Assembly (NCBI RefSeq): GCF_000155595.1
Contig: NZ_DS989904.1
Span: 4,147,987 to 4,211,986 of the forward strand
Source of the DNA: Synechococcus sp. PCC 7335
Lineage (GTDB): Bacteria > Cyanobacteriota > Cyanobacteriia > Phormidesmidales > Phormidesmidaceae
DNA length: 64,000 nucleotides
Direction of reading: 5' to 3'
Under the pieces are notes generated by a model. It saw nothing but the letters and a program-made list of their open reading frames with translations. It was not told the origin of the DNA and did not search any database. Below, piece by piece: positions 7,866-16,012 of the stretch (positions are counted from its first letter, which is position 1; each line of letters opens with the position of its first letter). Made by a program: the position numbers and the translations under genes.

Positions 7866-9323
7866 TCATGATGTCATAATGATGAAATTGTTGTTCGCTA
7901 GCTCTCTTTTTAGTCTTGGGTAGTGAATTGGGTTAGTTTTAATCACGCCGTTCTTCTGTTCAATAACACCCTCGTTGCGCAGAACTTGAACCTGATTGTT
8001 AACAACTTGGGGAGAGTCTCCTAGACTTTCTGCTAATGCATCAATGGTAAGGTCGCCATGAAGCATCAGTGCATACAGCAGATATAAATCGCTTTGACTA
8101 AGCTCCGGGAGAGGCGGTAGTTTTGGTAGCTGAGCAACAATTTTGACAGGTTGGGTACTGCCTTGATTGGGCTTCTGATTGGGCTTCTGACTAGACTTCT
8201 CCAGAGTGCCTTGCTTATTCACATGGCCCTTTTTCAACCCCCGACTTAGCCCTTTATTTGAACCGCTGTCCATGCAACTACCGGTATCGCTACCCGTGGG
8301 ATAGTCAGTATCTTTTTCGTAGCGTAGTGACCTGATGAATAGCTGCAGTGCTACGATGCTTATCCCATCTGAGATATTAGCTAGACGGTTGAAATACTCA
8401 AGTTTTGGGCTAGCGCTCTGCGTATCACTGTCGTGATCAATCGCCTCTTTGACAAAACGTACGGAAGACTTTACTGTTGCTGTTGCCTCTTGAGCAATCT
8501 CTGAAAGTGTTTCAACTGGCTTGTCAATAGAAAAACTAACATCTTTCAGCTGGTTTGGATTTCCTAGACGTTTGTGTAGGGCTGCATCACTGAAGTGAAT
8601 ATCAAACTGACTGATAATAGGATCTAGCCATTCCTGAAGCTGTTCTCCAGATAGACTGGGTAGGTGCAACACTTGGTCGCAGTAGGCATGAAATTTGAGG
8701 GTAGACTTTAAATACTCCCAGCCAATTTGTCCGCAGCCTAGCACCATGAACTGACTTGAGTCGTTCATTACCGTATCTTGCATATAGTCAATACCATCTA
8801 GACCTTGGACACTTCGTAAAAAGCACCAACAAAGATTAGGAATAACAGTGAGCTGCTTCGCACTAGGCCGCTCCATTTCATCAGACTTCGGTGCGACCGG
8901 ACCGATTTCTTTCTCTAGTCTTCTTCGAATGTTTGCGCCATGTGGCGGACGCTTCACCCAATCTAGTAGTTTAAAAGTTATCTGCTTGTTCTCAATATCC
9001 AACCTAGAAAGACTTTCCCCTAGGATCAAAGAAACTGGCAAGACAGGCTGAGCTAGAAAAACTATAGAGTTATTAGCGCTATTGGGATTTTCCATCCATT
9101 GTGCGATCGCGCTATTTAAAGGATCTAATATAGCCTGTGTTGCAGAAGGATGAGCTGATAGATCATTTGCTGCATCTATCAGCGCACTAGCGACCTCATC
9201 TGGTAGATTAGCGAGGGCTTCTTCTGGCTCTGGCGCAAGATGAGTATCCTTAGCAAACCAACCTACTCGAAAGAAACGTTTGTCGAGTAGCCAATCTCTG
9301 AATTTGGAGGCTTGTTTGGCCAT
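7866..9323 (-). CDS. Unknown protein with C-terminal winged-helix-like domain
   Basis: 485 residues. I do not recognise the family. The first about 340 residues look soluble and alpha-helical with no motif I can name. A low-complexity linker around 345-395 contains KPNQKPNQ repeats. The C-terminal about 75 residues (LSQSDLYLLYALMLHGDLTIDALAESLG, then VNNQVQVLRNEGVIEQKNGVIK) read like a winged helix-turn-helix. It lies between two mscS genes on the same strand, so a regulatory or accessory role with them is possible but unproven. The ATG at 9323 is the only good start. Confidence 0.6.
   Translation of the reverse strand: MAKQASKFRDWLLDKRFFRVGWFAKDTHLAPEPEEALANLPDEVASALIDAANDLSAHPSATQAILDPLNSAIAQWMENPNSANNSIVFLAQPVLPVSLILGESLSRLDIENKQITFKLLDWVKRPPHGANIRRRLEKEIGPVAPKSDEMERPSAKQLTVIPNLCWCFLRSVQGLDGIDYMQDTVMNDSSQFMVLGCGQIGWEYLKSTLKFHAYCDQVLHLPSLSGEQLQEWLDPIISQFDIHFSDAALHKRLGNPNQLKDVSFSIDKPVETLSEIAQEATATVKSSVRFVKEAIDHDSDTQSASPKLEYFNRLANISDGISIVALQLFIRSLRYEKDTDYPTGSDTGSCMDSGSNKGLSRGLKKGHVNKQGTLEKSSQKPNQKPNQGSTQPVKIVAQLPKLPPLPELSQSDLYLLYALMLHGDLTIDALAESLGDSPQVVNNQVQVLRNEGVIEQKNGVIKTNPIHYPRLKRELANNNFIIMTS
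8165..8200 (-). repeat. 12-bp tandem repeat, 3 copies, in the linker of the winged-helix protein
   Basis: gattgggcttct occurs twice in a row and then as gactagacttct. On the coding strand it gives the Gln-Lys-Pro-Asn repeats. The frame is preserved. Confidence 0.85.
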
Positions 9324-9556
9324 AGTGATTTAGTAGTGCAGCTATTTCCTTCTGCCTCTATCAACAGAGCTCTATAGTCATTCCCATAAGCGCTTCGCTC
9401 ATCCCGATATAAACCCTAAATTCAGACAAGAAGCGGATTCATACCATGAGACAACCCAATACCTCAGTAGCTCACTAAAACACAACCTACTAACGTCCGA
9501 CCCATCGATATGGGGATATGTAAAACATGGGTATGCTCGCAGATTATGTCGGGTAA

Positions 9557-9612
9557 CTATTTGCTGAGTAGCTATCTGTTGGATATCTATTTGTTGGATA
9601 TCTATAGTATAG
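9557..9612. repeat. 15-bp tandem repeat abutting the stop codon of mscS
   Basis: Units: ctatttgctgagtag, ctatctgttggatat, ctatttgttggatat, then a partial ctatagtatag. The following CTA at 9613 is the stop codon of the mscS gene on the minus strand, and it continues the repeat phase. The rest of the 9324-9612 spacer shows no gene. Confidence 0.85.
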
Positions 9613-10707
9613 CTATTGACCGTTTTCTGTTTGCTCGCGCTGTCTTTTGACCATTGTTAGCACAGAGCGAGAAAGATTGAGTGCTCTAGGCGAGTCTCCT
9701 TCTGGCTGAACAGGCCACCCTTCTCGTTGCTTGGCTCTATTCCCGTCAGTTTCCTCGGTCTGATCATGGAAGAGAACCTGTTGAGTGGGAAAGGGTAGAT
9801 CTATTCCAGCAGCAACCAACTCGTTACATACATTTTCTAGAACCCAATCTCTTGATGCTACCATGTCAGCCTGTCTCGGCGGTTCAATCCACCAGCGAGC
9901 TCGGATGTTAATTGTGCTATCTGCTAGCGCGACAACTAGTGCTTCTGGTGCGGGATCTTTGATGACTTCATTGCGGCTACTGAGGGTTCTAAGGATGATT
10001 TTCTTCGCTTGGGCGATATCATCGCCATAGCCAATTCCGATATCGTATTCTAATCGTCTACGATCATAAGCAGTATTGACGATGACTGCGTTAGTAAAAA
10101 GTTCTGCATTAGGAATCACTACCCGGCGACCATCATAAGTGCGAATAGTCGTTGCTCTTGTCTGAATGTGTTCTACAGTTCCTTCGTAGCCATTAAAGAT
10201 AATTTGATCGTTTAGCTTGAAAGGTTCTGTTAGCAGAATTAATATACCCGCTAGGAAGTTCTGTAGAATATCTTTAAAGGCAAAGCCAATAGCAACACCG
10301 CCAATACCCAAAGCTGCTAGAGCGTCAGCAGGATTAAAGCTAGGAAAAATGATAGTAGCCGCAATTAGGAAACCTAGAATAACCAGCCCCCCTTGAATCA
10401 AACGACCAAAAACTAGACCAACGTTGCGCGTGTCTCGATGTTTGGTTTGCCGTCGAATAAAAGATCGAACAAATCTACCTAGAATCCAAAAAAGGATAAA
10501 GATGACAATGCCGATAACAATATTTGGAAGCAGTGCGATCGCCCCTTGAATCATACTTGAGAGCTTTTCCGTTGCTGCTGAAAGTGAAATACTATTTTCC
10601 ACGTTTTTCTTAGAGAATCCTATCAACTTTGTATACAAGAGCACAGTATAGAACAAGATGTAACCTATTCCTCTATCTGTGAATGGACCAAGCTTAGAAA
10701 GAATCAA
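9613..10707 (-). CDS. Mechanosensitive channel, MscS family, second of three
   Basis: 364 residues from a TTG at 10707. That start is uncertain: a GTG at 10602 would remove 35 residues, and the family helix TM1 only begins near residue 60. Helices lie at about 60-77 and 104-121, and the pore helix at 129-158 contains ALAALGIGGVAIGFAFKDILQNF. The beta domain follows at EPFKLNDQIIFNGYEGTVEHI. A charged C-terminal tail of about 50 residues is absent from the other two copies in the window. Same strand as the winged-helix gene downstream. Confidence 0.88.
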   Translation of the reverse strand: MILSKLGPFTDRGIGYILFYTVLLYTKLIGFSKKNVENSISLSAATEKLSSMIQGAIALLPNIVIGIVIFILFWILGRFVRSFIRRQTKHRDTRNVGLVFGRLIQGGLVILGFLIAATIIFPSFNPADALAALGIGGVAIGFAFKDILQNFLAGILILLTEPFKLNDQIIFNGYEGTVEHIQTRATTIRTYDGRRVVIPNAELFTNAVIVNTAYDRRRLEYDIGIGYGDDIAQAKKIILRTLSSRNEVIKDPAPEALVVALADSTINIRARWWIEPPRQADMVASRDWVLENVCNELVAAGIDLPFPTQQVLFHDQTEETDGNRAKQREGWPVQPEGDSPRALNLSRSVLTMVKRQREQTENGQ

Positions 10708-11046
10708 CAGGGTTTTGTTGCTTCAGTAAGATCTGCAAAGACTATACAAATTTCCGAAAGCTTTAGCTAACAGTAGATTACCCAACCACATAAGTAAGAC
10801 TGCACCTGAACTGCACCGCGTCGTTACAAACATGGAATACAAAGCATCAAAAAGAGCTAACCGGAACATCTTCTCGGTTAGCCCTTTTTCTTATTGATGG
10901 CGTTTGCTCAGCAGCTCGTTGCTAGACTTAGTCAAACGATAATCAACGATACTTATAGTTGTAACGCTTTGATAGGTATGGTTGTTTCGATGCGGTCATA
11001 AAAACCAATGTCAAAACACCAATACAAAGTAACTACTATAAGACAA
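10708..11046. other. Spacer of 339 bp holding a bidirectional terminator
   Basis: Apart from the hairpin at 10856-10889 I see no gene or RNA. The promoter of the mscS gene should lie in its left part. Confidence 0.5.
10856..10889. terminator. Bidirectional stem-loop terminator
   Basis: A perfect 8-bp stem, GCTAACCG / CGGTTAGC, with an 11-nt loop. It has CCTTTTT on its right and, read on the minus strand, CTCTTTTTG on its left. It lies downstream of the minus-strand gene at 11047-11409. Confidence 0.85.
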
Positions 11047-11409
11047 CTATGGAGTGATTTCTTCTAACGCTTCTTGAATGTTTTCTTCGACAGAAGTAGC
11101 GCTCGAGTCTTTAGGACTATACATGTTCTCCTTATCCCCTGCACCCTGCACGCCATTTAACCCCTCAGCGGAGTTCTTCATAACGCTCTTGCCATCGTTA
11201 TTGCTAGAAAGCTTGCCAGAGATTGTGTTCTCAGACTTTTTTTGGACGGTGTTTAACTGCTCCAAACCCTTCGAAGGACTAGAGTTGCTACCGCCGATAG
11301 CAAGCGCCGGAGCAGCACTAGTGAAGAGGAAAACCGCACAGACAGCCGCGATCACAAATGGACGGAAGCTAGCAGTCAACGTTGAAAGATAGTTGAGTAT
11401 CTTTTTCAT
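11047..11409 (-). CDS. Exported low-temperature-induced-like protein
   Basis: 120 residues. A signal peptide is clear: KK at the start, hydrophobic FVIAAVCAVFLFTSAAPALA, probable cleavage after ALA at about residue 37. The mature part is hydrophilic, with GLEQLNTVQKKSENTISG and GLNGVQGAGDKENMYSPKDSSA and an acidic end. This pattern is that of small cyanobacterial proteins annotated as low-temperature-induced; their molecular role is unknown. AGGAG lies 8 nt before the ATG. The CsbD-like exported gene upstream on the same strand ends about 160 bp away. Confidence 0.75.
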   Translation of the reverse strand: MKKILNYLSTLTASFRPFVIAAVCAVFLFTSAAPALAIGGSNSSPSKGLEQLNTVQKKSENTISGKLSSNNDGKSVMKNSAEGLNGVQGAGDKENMYSPKDSSATSVEENIQEALEEITP

Positions 11410-11569
11410 GGAAATTTCTCCTGAGAATTTAAAAGATGAACGAGTCGAGTAACACAGTTTGCTCTGTAGGCTACTTGCTAGACAGCTAGCTTTATAGAAA
11501 GTCCTTCAACTCGACTCAATTTTAGGCTAGGACATAGCTACTCTATACAAGGAGTGCAGTTAACAATTC

Positions 11570-12004
11570 CTAATTAAAGAAGTCCTTAATAGATTCAACT
11601 ACGCCACCAGTAGCGTCTTCGACGTCGTCAGCAGCGTCAGCAGCAGCACCTTTGGTCCGGCCAATGTCGCGCTTTACCTTGCCCTCTAGTTGGTCAGTCG
11701 CTCCGTCTATCTTATTAGCAGCGCTGTCCATATCTAAAGAGTCTTTGGTTGCACCGACACCACGCTTGATTGTACCAACTGCACTATCAACAGCTCCTTC
11801 AACTTGGTCACTAGCACCAGCACCAGCAACCCTATCTAGCTCAGCAGCAGCCCGCTCGTTGACGACATCAGCTGCCGCTTGTGAGCCAACTGCATACGCA
11901 GATGCTACGGAACTGCCAAAGATCGCAATAGTCACCATCACCAGACAGGCTGCGCGAAAAAACCACTGCCTTAGCGCATTCAAACGTTGGTCAAGAACAA
12001 CCAT
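11570..12004 (-). CDS. Exported CsbD-like stress protein
   Basis: 144 residues. A signal-anchor or signal peptide (WFFRAACLVMVTIAIFGSSVASAYA) ends near residue 38. The mature part is low in complexity and rich in Ala and Asp, with repeated GAVDSAVGTIKRGVG and DQLEGKVKRDIGRTKGAAAD motifs like CsbD stress proteins, predicted amphipathic helices. CsbD proteins are general-stress proteins of unknown mechanism. AAGGAGA lies about 8 nt before the ATG. Its promoter must be in the palindrome-rich spacer 12005-12613. Confidence 0.75.
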   Translation of the reverse strand: MVVLDQRLNALRQWFFRAACLVMVTIAIFGSSVASAYAVGSQAAADVVNERAAAELDRVAGAGASDQVEGAVDSAVGTIKRGVGATKDSLDMDSAANKIDGATDQLEGKVKRDIGRTKGAAADAADDVEDATGGVVESIKDFFN

Positions 12005-12082
12005 CCTAACGTCTCCTTATTATTCCTAAAATAATTTAGTCAGCTCCTTAATAGAATCGCTTTATCGATCCTAGCCCCATCC

Positions 12083-12096
12083 ATCTTCCGGAAGAT
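12083..12096. promoter_or_regulatory. 14-bp perfect palindrome
   Basis: ATCTTCCGGAAGAT, about 79 nt upstream of the CsbD-like gene start. Possible operator; no regulator is identified. Confidence 0.4.
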
Positions 12097-12193
12097 TCGA
12101 GTGCATCTATAGAAAGAAACAATTGTCTATGCTCGCCCAGGATCTCTACTTATCTAGAGAGCTTGACATTCTAACTGTCTATAGAAACCTTGT

Positions 12194-12215
12194 GAGTTCT
12201 TCAATTGAAGAACTC
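12194..12215. promoter_or_regulatory. 22-bp perfect palindrome
   Basis: The left arm GAGTTCTTCAA is followed immediately by its reverse complement TTGAAGAACTC, with no loop. A loop-free dyad suits a dimeric regulator better than an RNA hairpin. There is no T-run on either side, so it is not a terminator. Confidence 0.5.
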
Positions 12216-12278
12216 CCACTTGCCCGCTGCTAGCACAACCTAGCGCTACTGAACTTAACAGGCCCTAACAGATAATCC

Positions 12279-12345
12279 GTGATAGGCATAGTGCAAAGAA
12301 GCATTTGTACTGAAGACTGGTTCTATAGTCCATCTGGCCTATCAC
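12279..12345. other. Candidate structured RNA or long inverted repeat
   Basis: Arms GTGATAGGC (12279-12287) and GCCTATCAC (12337-12345) are perfect complements around 49 nt, inside which GACT and AGTC can form an inner stem. Whether it is transcribed is unknown. Confidence 0.3.
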
Positions 12346-12613
12346 ATAAGGGTTTCAAACGTTTCCTCCTTAATAGATATAAGAGGAATGATCCATCTCT
12401 ATCCTTTGTGGTGCGGCATAGTCATAATTTTAGATAAAATAAGAGCTATCCTACGAAGGATATGCACCAAAAGGGTACGGCGTCTACATTAGATAGTTAA
12501 TCTACTTGATGATGAATTGAGCAAGCATTCTTTGTTAACTCTCCTTCTTGTGACCTATCGTAGCTCAGCCCTGATTATGAATAACAGTTCGTCAAACCAA
12601 GAGAAAAGGTAAT

Positions 12614-12655
12614 ATGGAAACAACTGAGCAGCGGATGGAGTCAACTGAGCAGCGA
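12614..12655 (+). repeat. 21-bp tandem duplication including the start codon
   Basis: Seven codons are repeated head to tail: METTEQR at 12614-12634 and MESTEQR at 12635-12655, with three base differences. Confidence 0.9.
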
Positions 12656-13033
12656 ACTGTTGGACAAATCGAACGGGAGCTTTCACAAAAGATACAGGCG
12701 CTTTACAAAAAGCATCTGGGTCAACAACCCAGTAAAGTGTCATGTCAACTATTTAGTCGAAAGCTTGTCGTTGTTCTAGAAGATTCGGTGACTCAGCCAG
12801 AGAAGCTACTTTTCGAAGAAGGGCAGTTAGAACTAGCGGAGAAAGTTCGTACGGATTTAAACGAGGCGATGCAGCCTCAGATCAAGACATTAGTTGAAGA
12901 AATACTAGGCGTTGACGTTCTAGACCTACTGTGCGACGCAGCCATCGAAACAGGCAGAATTGGTATTATCGTTGTCCTATCAGACGCACCGAAAGTCCGT
13001 AATCCAGAAGCTATTCCTAAGCTAAAGAAGTAA
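12614..13033 (+). CDS. DUF2294 family protein
   Basis: 139 residues. After a duplicated N-terminal heptad (METTEQR MESTEQR) the protein follows the DUF2294 pattern: QIERELSQKIQALYKKHLGQQPSKVSCQLF, then LVVVLEDSVTQPEKLL, then VRTDLNEAMQPQIKTLVEEILGVDVLDLLCD. The family is short and cytosolic; function is unknown. Because the duplication includes an ATG, either 12614 or 12635 could be the start. GAGAAAAGG upstream favours 12614. It is monocistronic, in a cluster of stress genes. Confidence 0.85.
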   Translation: METTEQRMESTEQRTVGQIERELSQKIQALYKKHLGQQPSKVSCQLFSRKLVVVLEDSVTQPEKLLFEEGQLELAEKVRTDLNEAMQPQIKTLVEEILGVDVLDLLCDAAIETGRIGIIVVLSDAPKVRNPEAIPKLKK

Positions 13034-13598
13034 AGCATTTAGCGAAGCTAATCAAAATCCCTGTTTTAGGAAATTTTGTGTCCTCAGAAACTCTGGGTTC
13101 TGCGCAATAAGTTTCGCGTGATGAGTTTTAGTGAATTAATCAGATAAGATAAGCTTTCTGCTGTAATGCTGGTCTTGAAAGTGTTGGTCGTGAAATTACG
13201 GCCTCGGATACAGCGGTTCGAATAGAATCTGCTACTGACCTACCATAGAACACTGGAGGTCTGTAAGAGCCATAGCGGTATATGTGCAAAGAGAATATAT
13301 ATCAGAAGGTAGGCCTCTGCTTTAGCTTTATTCCTTCTATTGATTGACTAGTCCCTTGTACGCACCATCTTAATATCTTTAGTGACTAGACAAGCTTGGC
13401 AAAGAGAGTTGTGTCGATGGGTTCCTTCGGCTCCTGTTTACAGGCTAATTTATTTTTGTAAAGATGACTCTAATTCTCTTAGAGCTGCTTCTCTAGTCTT
13501 TATCTACGAGTATGTTTCATCTATAGGCAGTCATACTTGTGAAATCTTGCGTACATAGCGCAGATACTTTCGTTTAAAAGAACTACTGGAGCATTTTT
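13034..13598. other. 565-bp spacer without a visible gene
   Basis: No ORF with coding character on either strand. A weak imperfect hairpin at 13053-13078 (CAAAAT / ATTTTG) lies after the DUF2294 gene but lacks a T-run. The right part should hold the promoter of the DUF2267 gene. Confidence 0.5.
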
Positions 13599-14387
13599 AT
13601 GGCAATAGAGTTAAAAGAGGATCTTGCATACATCTTGCTGAAGAAGATGAGCGATCGCCCAGACTCGTCTGAGCCGCTTCCCTTGAGCTTGACAGCAGCA
13701 GATTTTGTCGGCCGCAATACCGACAGAACTGAGATTCTGGCGCACCTTGACTACATGAACCAGAAAGGGTACATCAAGGCAGACTTCTCCGGAGATGCTT
13801 ACGCCGACTCAGGTCCTAACCCACTGCCAGATAATGTAGAGCTTCAGTCTGTTGAGCTTACACCCAGTGGCCAGGACCTGTTTAAAAGGATGAGCGAGAA
13901 TCCTCCTGAAGGCCTGCAGTCAGGGCCAAGTACGCCGATTGCGACTAAAGATATGGACTTTTTGAAGAAGGTCATGCTCAAAGGCCATATCTCTGATATC
14001 TACGATGCCAGAGACCTTACAGAGATAGTCTTTCGCACCATGCGAGACCTAATGACCACAGAAGCTGCAGGCAATGTCGCTAGCGAACTGCACACATCCG
14101 CGGTCGATACTGACAAGAAAGCAGCTCAAGAAGAGGTTGCTGATTTGTGGAAAGACTCTAATCCGTTGGTTCGGTTCCTGAGTCAGATTCGACCTAAGCT
14201 GAAGTTTGATGATAAGACCTTCTTTTTTAGAATCGAGAAAGAAGGAGGGTTGCCAAAAACCACTGGTCCACAAACAGTCGTCAAGGCAGTCTTTAGCGCC
14301 ACTAAAGAAGAACTTTCTAACGAGCGAGTTGCTGAGATAGCAGAGTTCATGCCGGGTGAAGTTCGTACATTATGGGAGGAAGCATAA
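13599..14387 (+). CDS. Winged-helix-like domain plus DUF2267 protein
   Basis: 262 residues. Residues 1-105 (LAYILLKKMSDRP, DRTEILAHLDYMNQKGYIKADF, VELTPSGQDLFKRM) look like a winged helix. Residues about 115-262 match DUF2267: SDIYDARDLTEIVFRTMRDLMTTEA, LTTE-type helix, and the ending ATKEELSNERVAEIAEFMPGEVRTLWEEA. DUF2267 has no established biochemical role. The gene is followed after 3 nt by the 100-residue gene at 14391, so the two probably form an operon. Confidence 0.8.
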   Translation: MAIELKEDLAYILLKKMSDRPDSSEPLPLSLTAADFVGRNTDRTEILAHLDYMNQKGYIKADFSGDAYADSGPNPLPDNVELQSVELTPSGQDLFKRMSENPPEGLQSGPSTPIATKDMDFLKKVMLKGHISDIYDARDLTEIVFRTMRDLMTTEAAGNVASELHTSAVDTDKKAAQEEVADLWKDSNPLVRFLSQIRPKLKFDDKTFFFRIEKEGGLPKTTGPQTVVKAVFSATKEELSNERVAEIAEFMPGEVRTLWEEA

Positions 14388-14390
14388 ATT

Positions 14391-14693
14391 ATGGCAACGA
14401 CCGACAACAATCCAAGCGGACACGATCCAAGAGAACCCAATCAGCCGGGGACCGAAAATATTAACCCTGGTGATAAGGAAGCGCCTCCGGGTACTTCTGT
14501 GGAAGAAAAGGGCGAGAAGACTGCCGTGGCCTATGAAGATGCTACCGGCAATCCAGTTGAGGTGCCAACCTACTTCACTGTAGAAGGCGAAGACGGCGAG
14601 AAAGAAGCACTACATCACGTGAAGGATGCAGAAGAGATTTCCGACGTGATCCGCCAGGCGCGCACAGATGAAGAGGGCGATCGCAAATGGTAG
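14391..14693 (+). CDS. Small acidic hydrophilic protein, unknown
   Basis: 100 residues, almost no hydrophobic core in the first half (Asn, Pro, Glu, Gly rich), then a short ordered part (AYEDATGNPVEVPTYFTVEGEDGEKEALHHV) and a helical end. I do not recognise a family. The ATG is 3 nt after the DUF2267 stop, with GGGAGG inside the end of that gene, which supports translation and co-expression. Confidence 0.65.
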   Translation: MATTDNNPSGHDPREPNQPGTENINPGDKEAPPGTSVEEKGEKTAVAYEDATGNPVEVPTYFTVEGEDGEKEALHHVKDAEEISDVIRQARTDEEGDRKW

Positions 14694-14994
14694 TAATAAG
14701 CATACCAAGCTAAAAACTAAGCTAAAAAAACAAGTCTGCCTTTCACATCCTTCACCTAGCTTCTGTAGTTATGAGTGCTTGATATAGCGATTGAGGCCAG
14801 AGCCGGTTCGAGCTGGTTCAATTGCGCTTGCACAATTGCTAACATTGGCGGTAGCCTAGTTTCCGACAGCTCATCATAGAGAGCCCCTATCTGAGTGGCT
14901 TGTCTGTGGTGAGCTTTTCGATGATAAATGCAGCTAGTCATCTGAAAGGTAGTCGTCTAGGTACATACATCTAGATATAGGTGAAGGGACCGAT
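14694..14994. other. 301-bp spacer with a 12-bp duplication
   Basis: aagctaaaaact and aagctaaaaaaa are tandem at 14707-14730. A minus-strand ORF of 61 codons (14756-14941) has no upstream ribosome site or recognisable family and is not called. Confidence 0.45.
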
Positions 14995-15900
14995 ATGGAT
15001 ATGTTGCTCGAAGAAATCCGAAGTAAGCTGGTTGATATAGCGGCGCAGGCGATCGTTGTCTTTCCTCAGATTATTTTGGCAGTGATTATTCTGCTGCTCA
15101 CCCGAACGGTAGCTAATCTGGTTCGCCGAGGCATGCACAGAGTAGCCTCGAGAACGCTCAAGAGTCTTTCCCTACAGTCTTTGCTTGTTCAGACCAGCTT
15201 CGCGGCAACGTGGACTGCTGGTATTCTGTTTGCCTGTATTATCGCTTTTCCTGATCTTGGGTTTGGTGATTTAATTGCTCTGTTAGGACTAGGCTCAGTT
15301 GCCATAGGTTTTGCTTTTCAAGACATCTTCAAAAACTTTTTATCTGGCGTTTTACTGCTACTCCAAGAGCCTTTCTCAATAGGAGATCAAATTATCGTCG
15401 ATAGCTTTGAAGGCACTGTCGAAGAAATTGCGCTGCGCTCCACACAGATCAGAACCTATCAGGGTGAGCTAGTTGTGGTGCCCAATTCTATTGTCTTTAC
15501 TAGTCCGGTACAGGTGATGACAGGTAGGCCAAGCAGGCGGACCGATCTAGCAATTGGCGTAGACTACAATACACCCCTATCCCATGCAGTCAGAACGCTG
15601 ACGGAAGCTGCTAGAAGTGTCGAAGAAGTCACTTCTAATCCGGCAGTCGAGGTGGACATCGTCGGCTTTGGTGATAGCTCTATTGATATGGTCGTGCGCT
15701 ACTGGACCCGATCAGATCAGGCCTCTGTTCGCCGATTAAAGACGCAGATGATGCTAGTTCTGAAGAAAGCTTGTGATCAAGCAGATATCAATATTCCATA
15801 TCCTATTCGTACGATCTATCACTTTGATCAGGAAAAATACAGTGATAACGCTCGCATAGAAGACGCGAATGGTCGTTCACAAACACCCACACATAAGTGA
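14995..15900 (+). CDS. Mechanosensitive channel, MscS family, third of three
   Basis: 301 residues. Helices at about 19-41 and 66-85, pore helix about 90-122 (DLIALLGLGSVAIGFAFQDIFKNFLSG), then the beta domain EPFSIGDQIIVDSFEGTVEEIALRSTQIRTYQGELVVVPN. It is closer in pattern to the 9613 copy than to the 6880 copy, judging by the TRTYDGRRVVIPN-like stretch. GAAGGG precedes the ATG at a suitable distance. It is on the opposite strand from the other two channels and has no close operon partner. Confidence 0.9.
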   Translation: MDMLLEEIRSKLVDIAAQAIVVFPQIILAVIILLLTRTVANLVRRGMHRVASRTLKSLSLQSLLVQTSFAATWTAGILFACIIAFPDLGFGDLIALLGLGSVAIGFAFQDIFKNFLSGVLLLLQEPFSIGDQIIVDSFEGTVEEIALRSTQIRTYQGELVVVPNSIVFTSPVQVMTGRPSRRTDLAIGVDYNTPLSHAVRTLTEAARSVEEVTSNPAVEVDIVGFGDSSIDMVVRYWTRSDQASVRRLKTQMMLVLKKACDQADINIPYPIRTIYHFDQEKYSDNARIEDANGRSQTPTHK

Positions 15901-16012
15901 GGTTGTAACACATCAACTGCTTGGCACAGAAAAAATAAAGCAGCTATATCGCATCTATGTAGATGCAATAGTACATATCTAAAAGTATTCACTGGGGTAC
16001 CTATTGGCACAG

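Larger units (their letters stand above)
12005..12613. other. 609-bp divergent spacer rich in inverted repeats
   Basis: No ORF looks real. It contains a 14-bp perfect palindrome at 12083, a 22-bp perfect palindrome at 12194 and a 67-nt structure at 12279-12345 (separate entries). It separates the minus-strand exported stress genes from the plus-strand DUF2294 gene, so it should carry both promoters. Confidence 0.6.

Noticed and set aside
14756-14941. 61-codon minus-strand ORF upstream of the third mscS
   Set aside because: No ribosome site and no recognised family; it lies in a promoter spacer.
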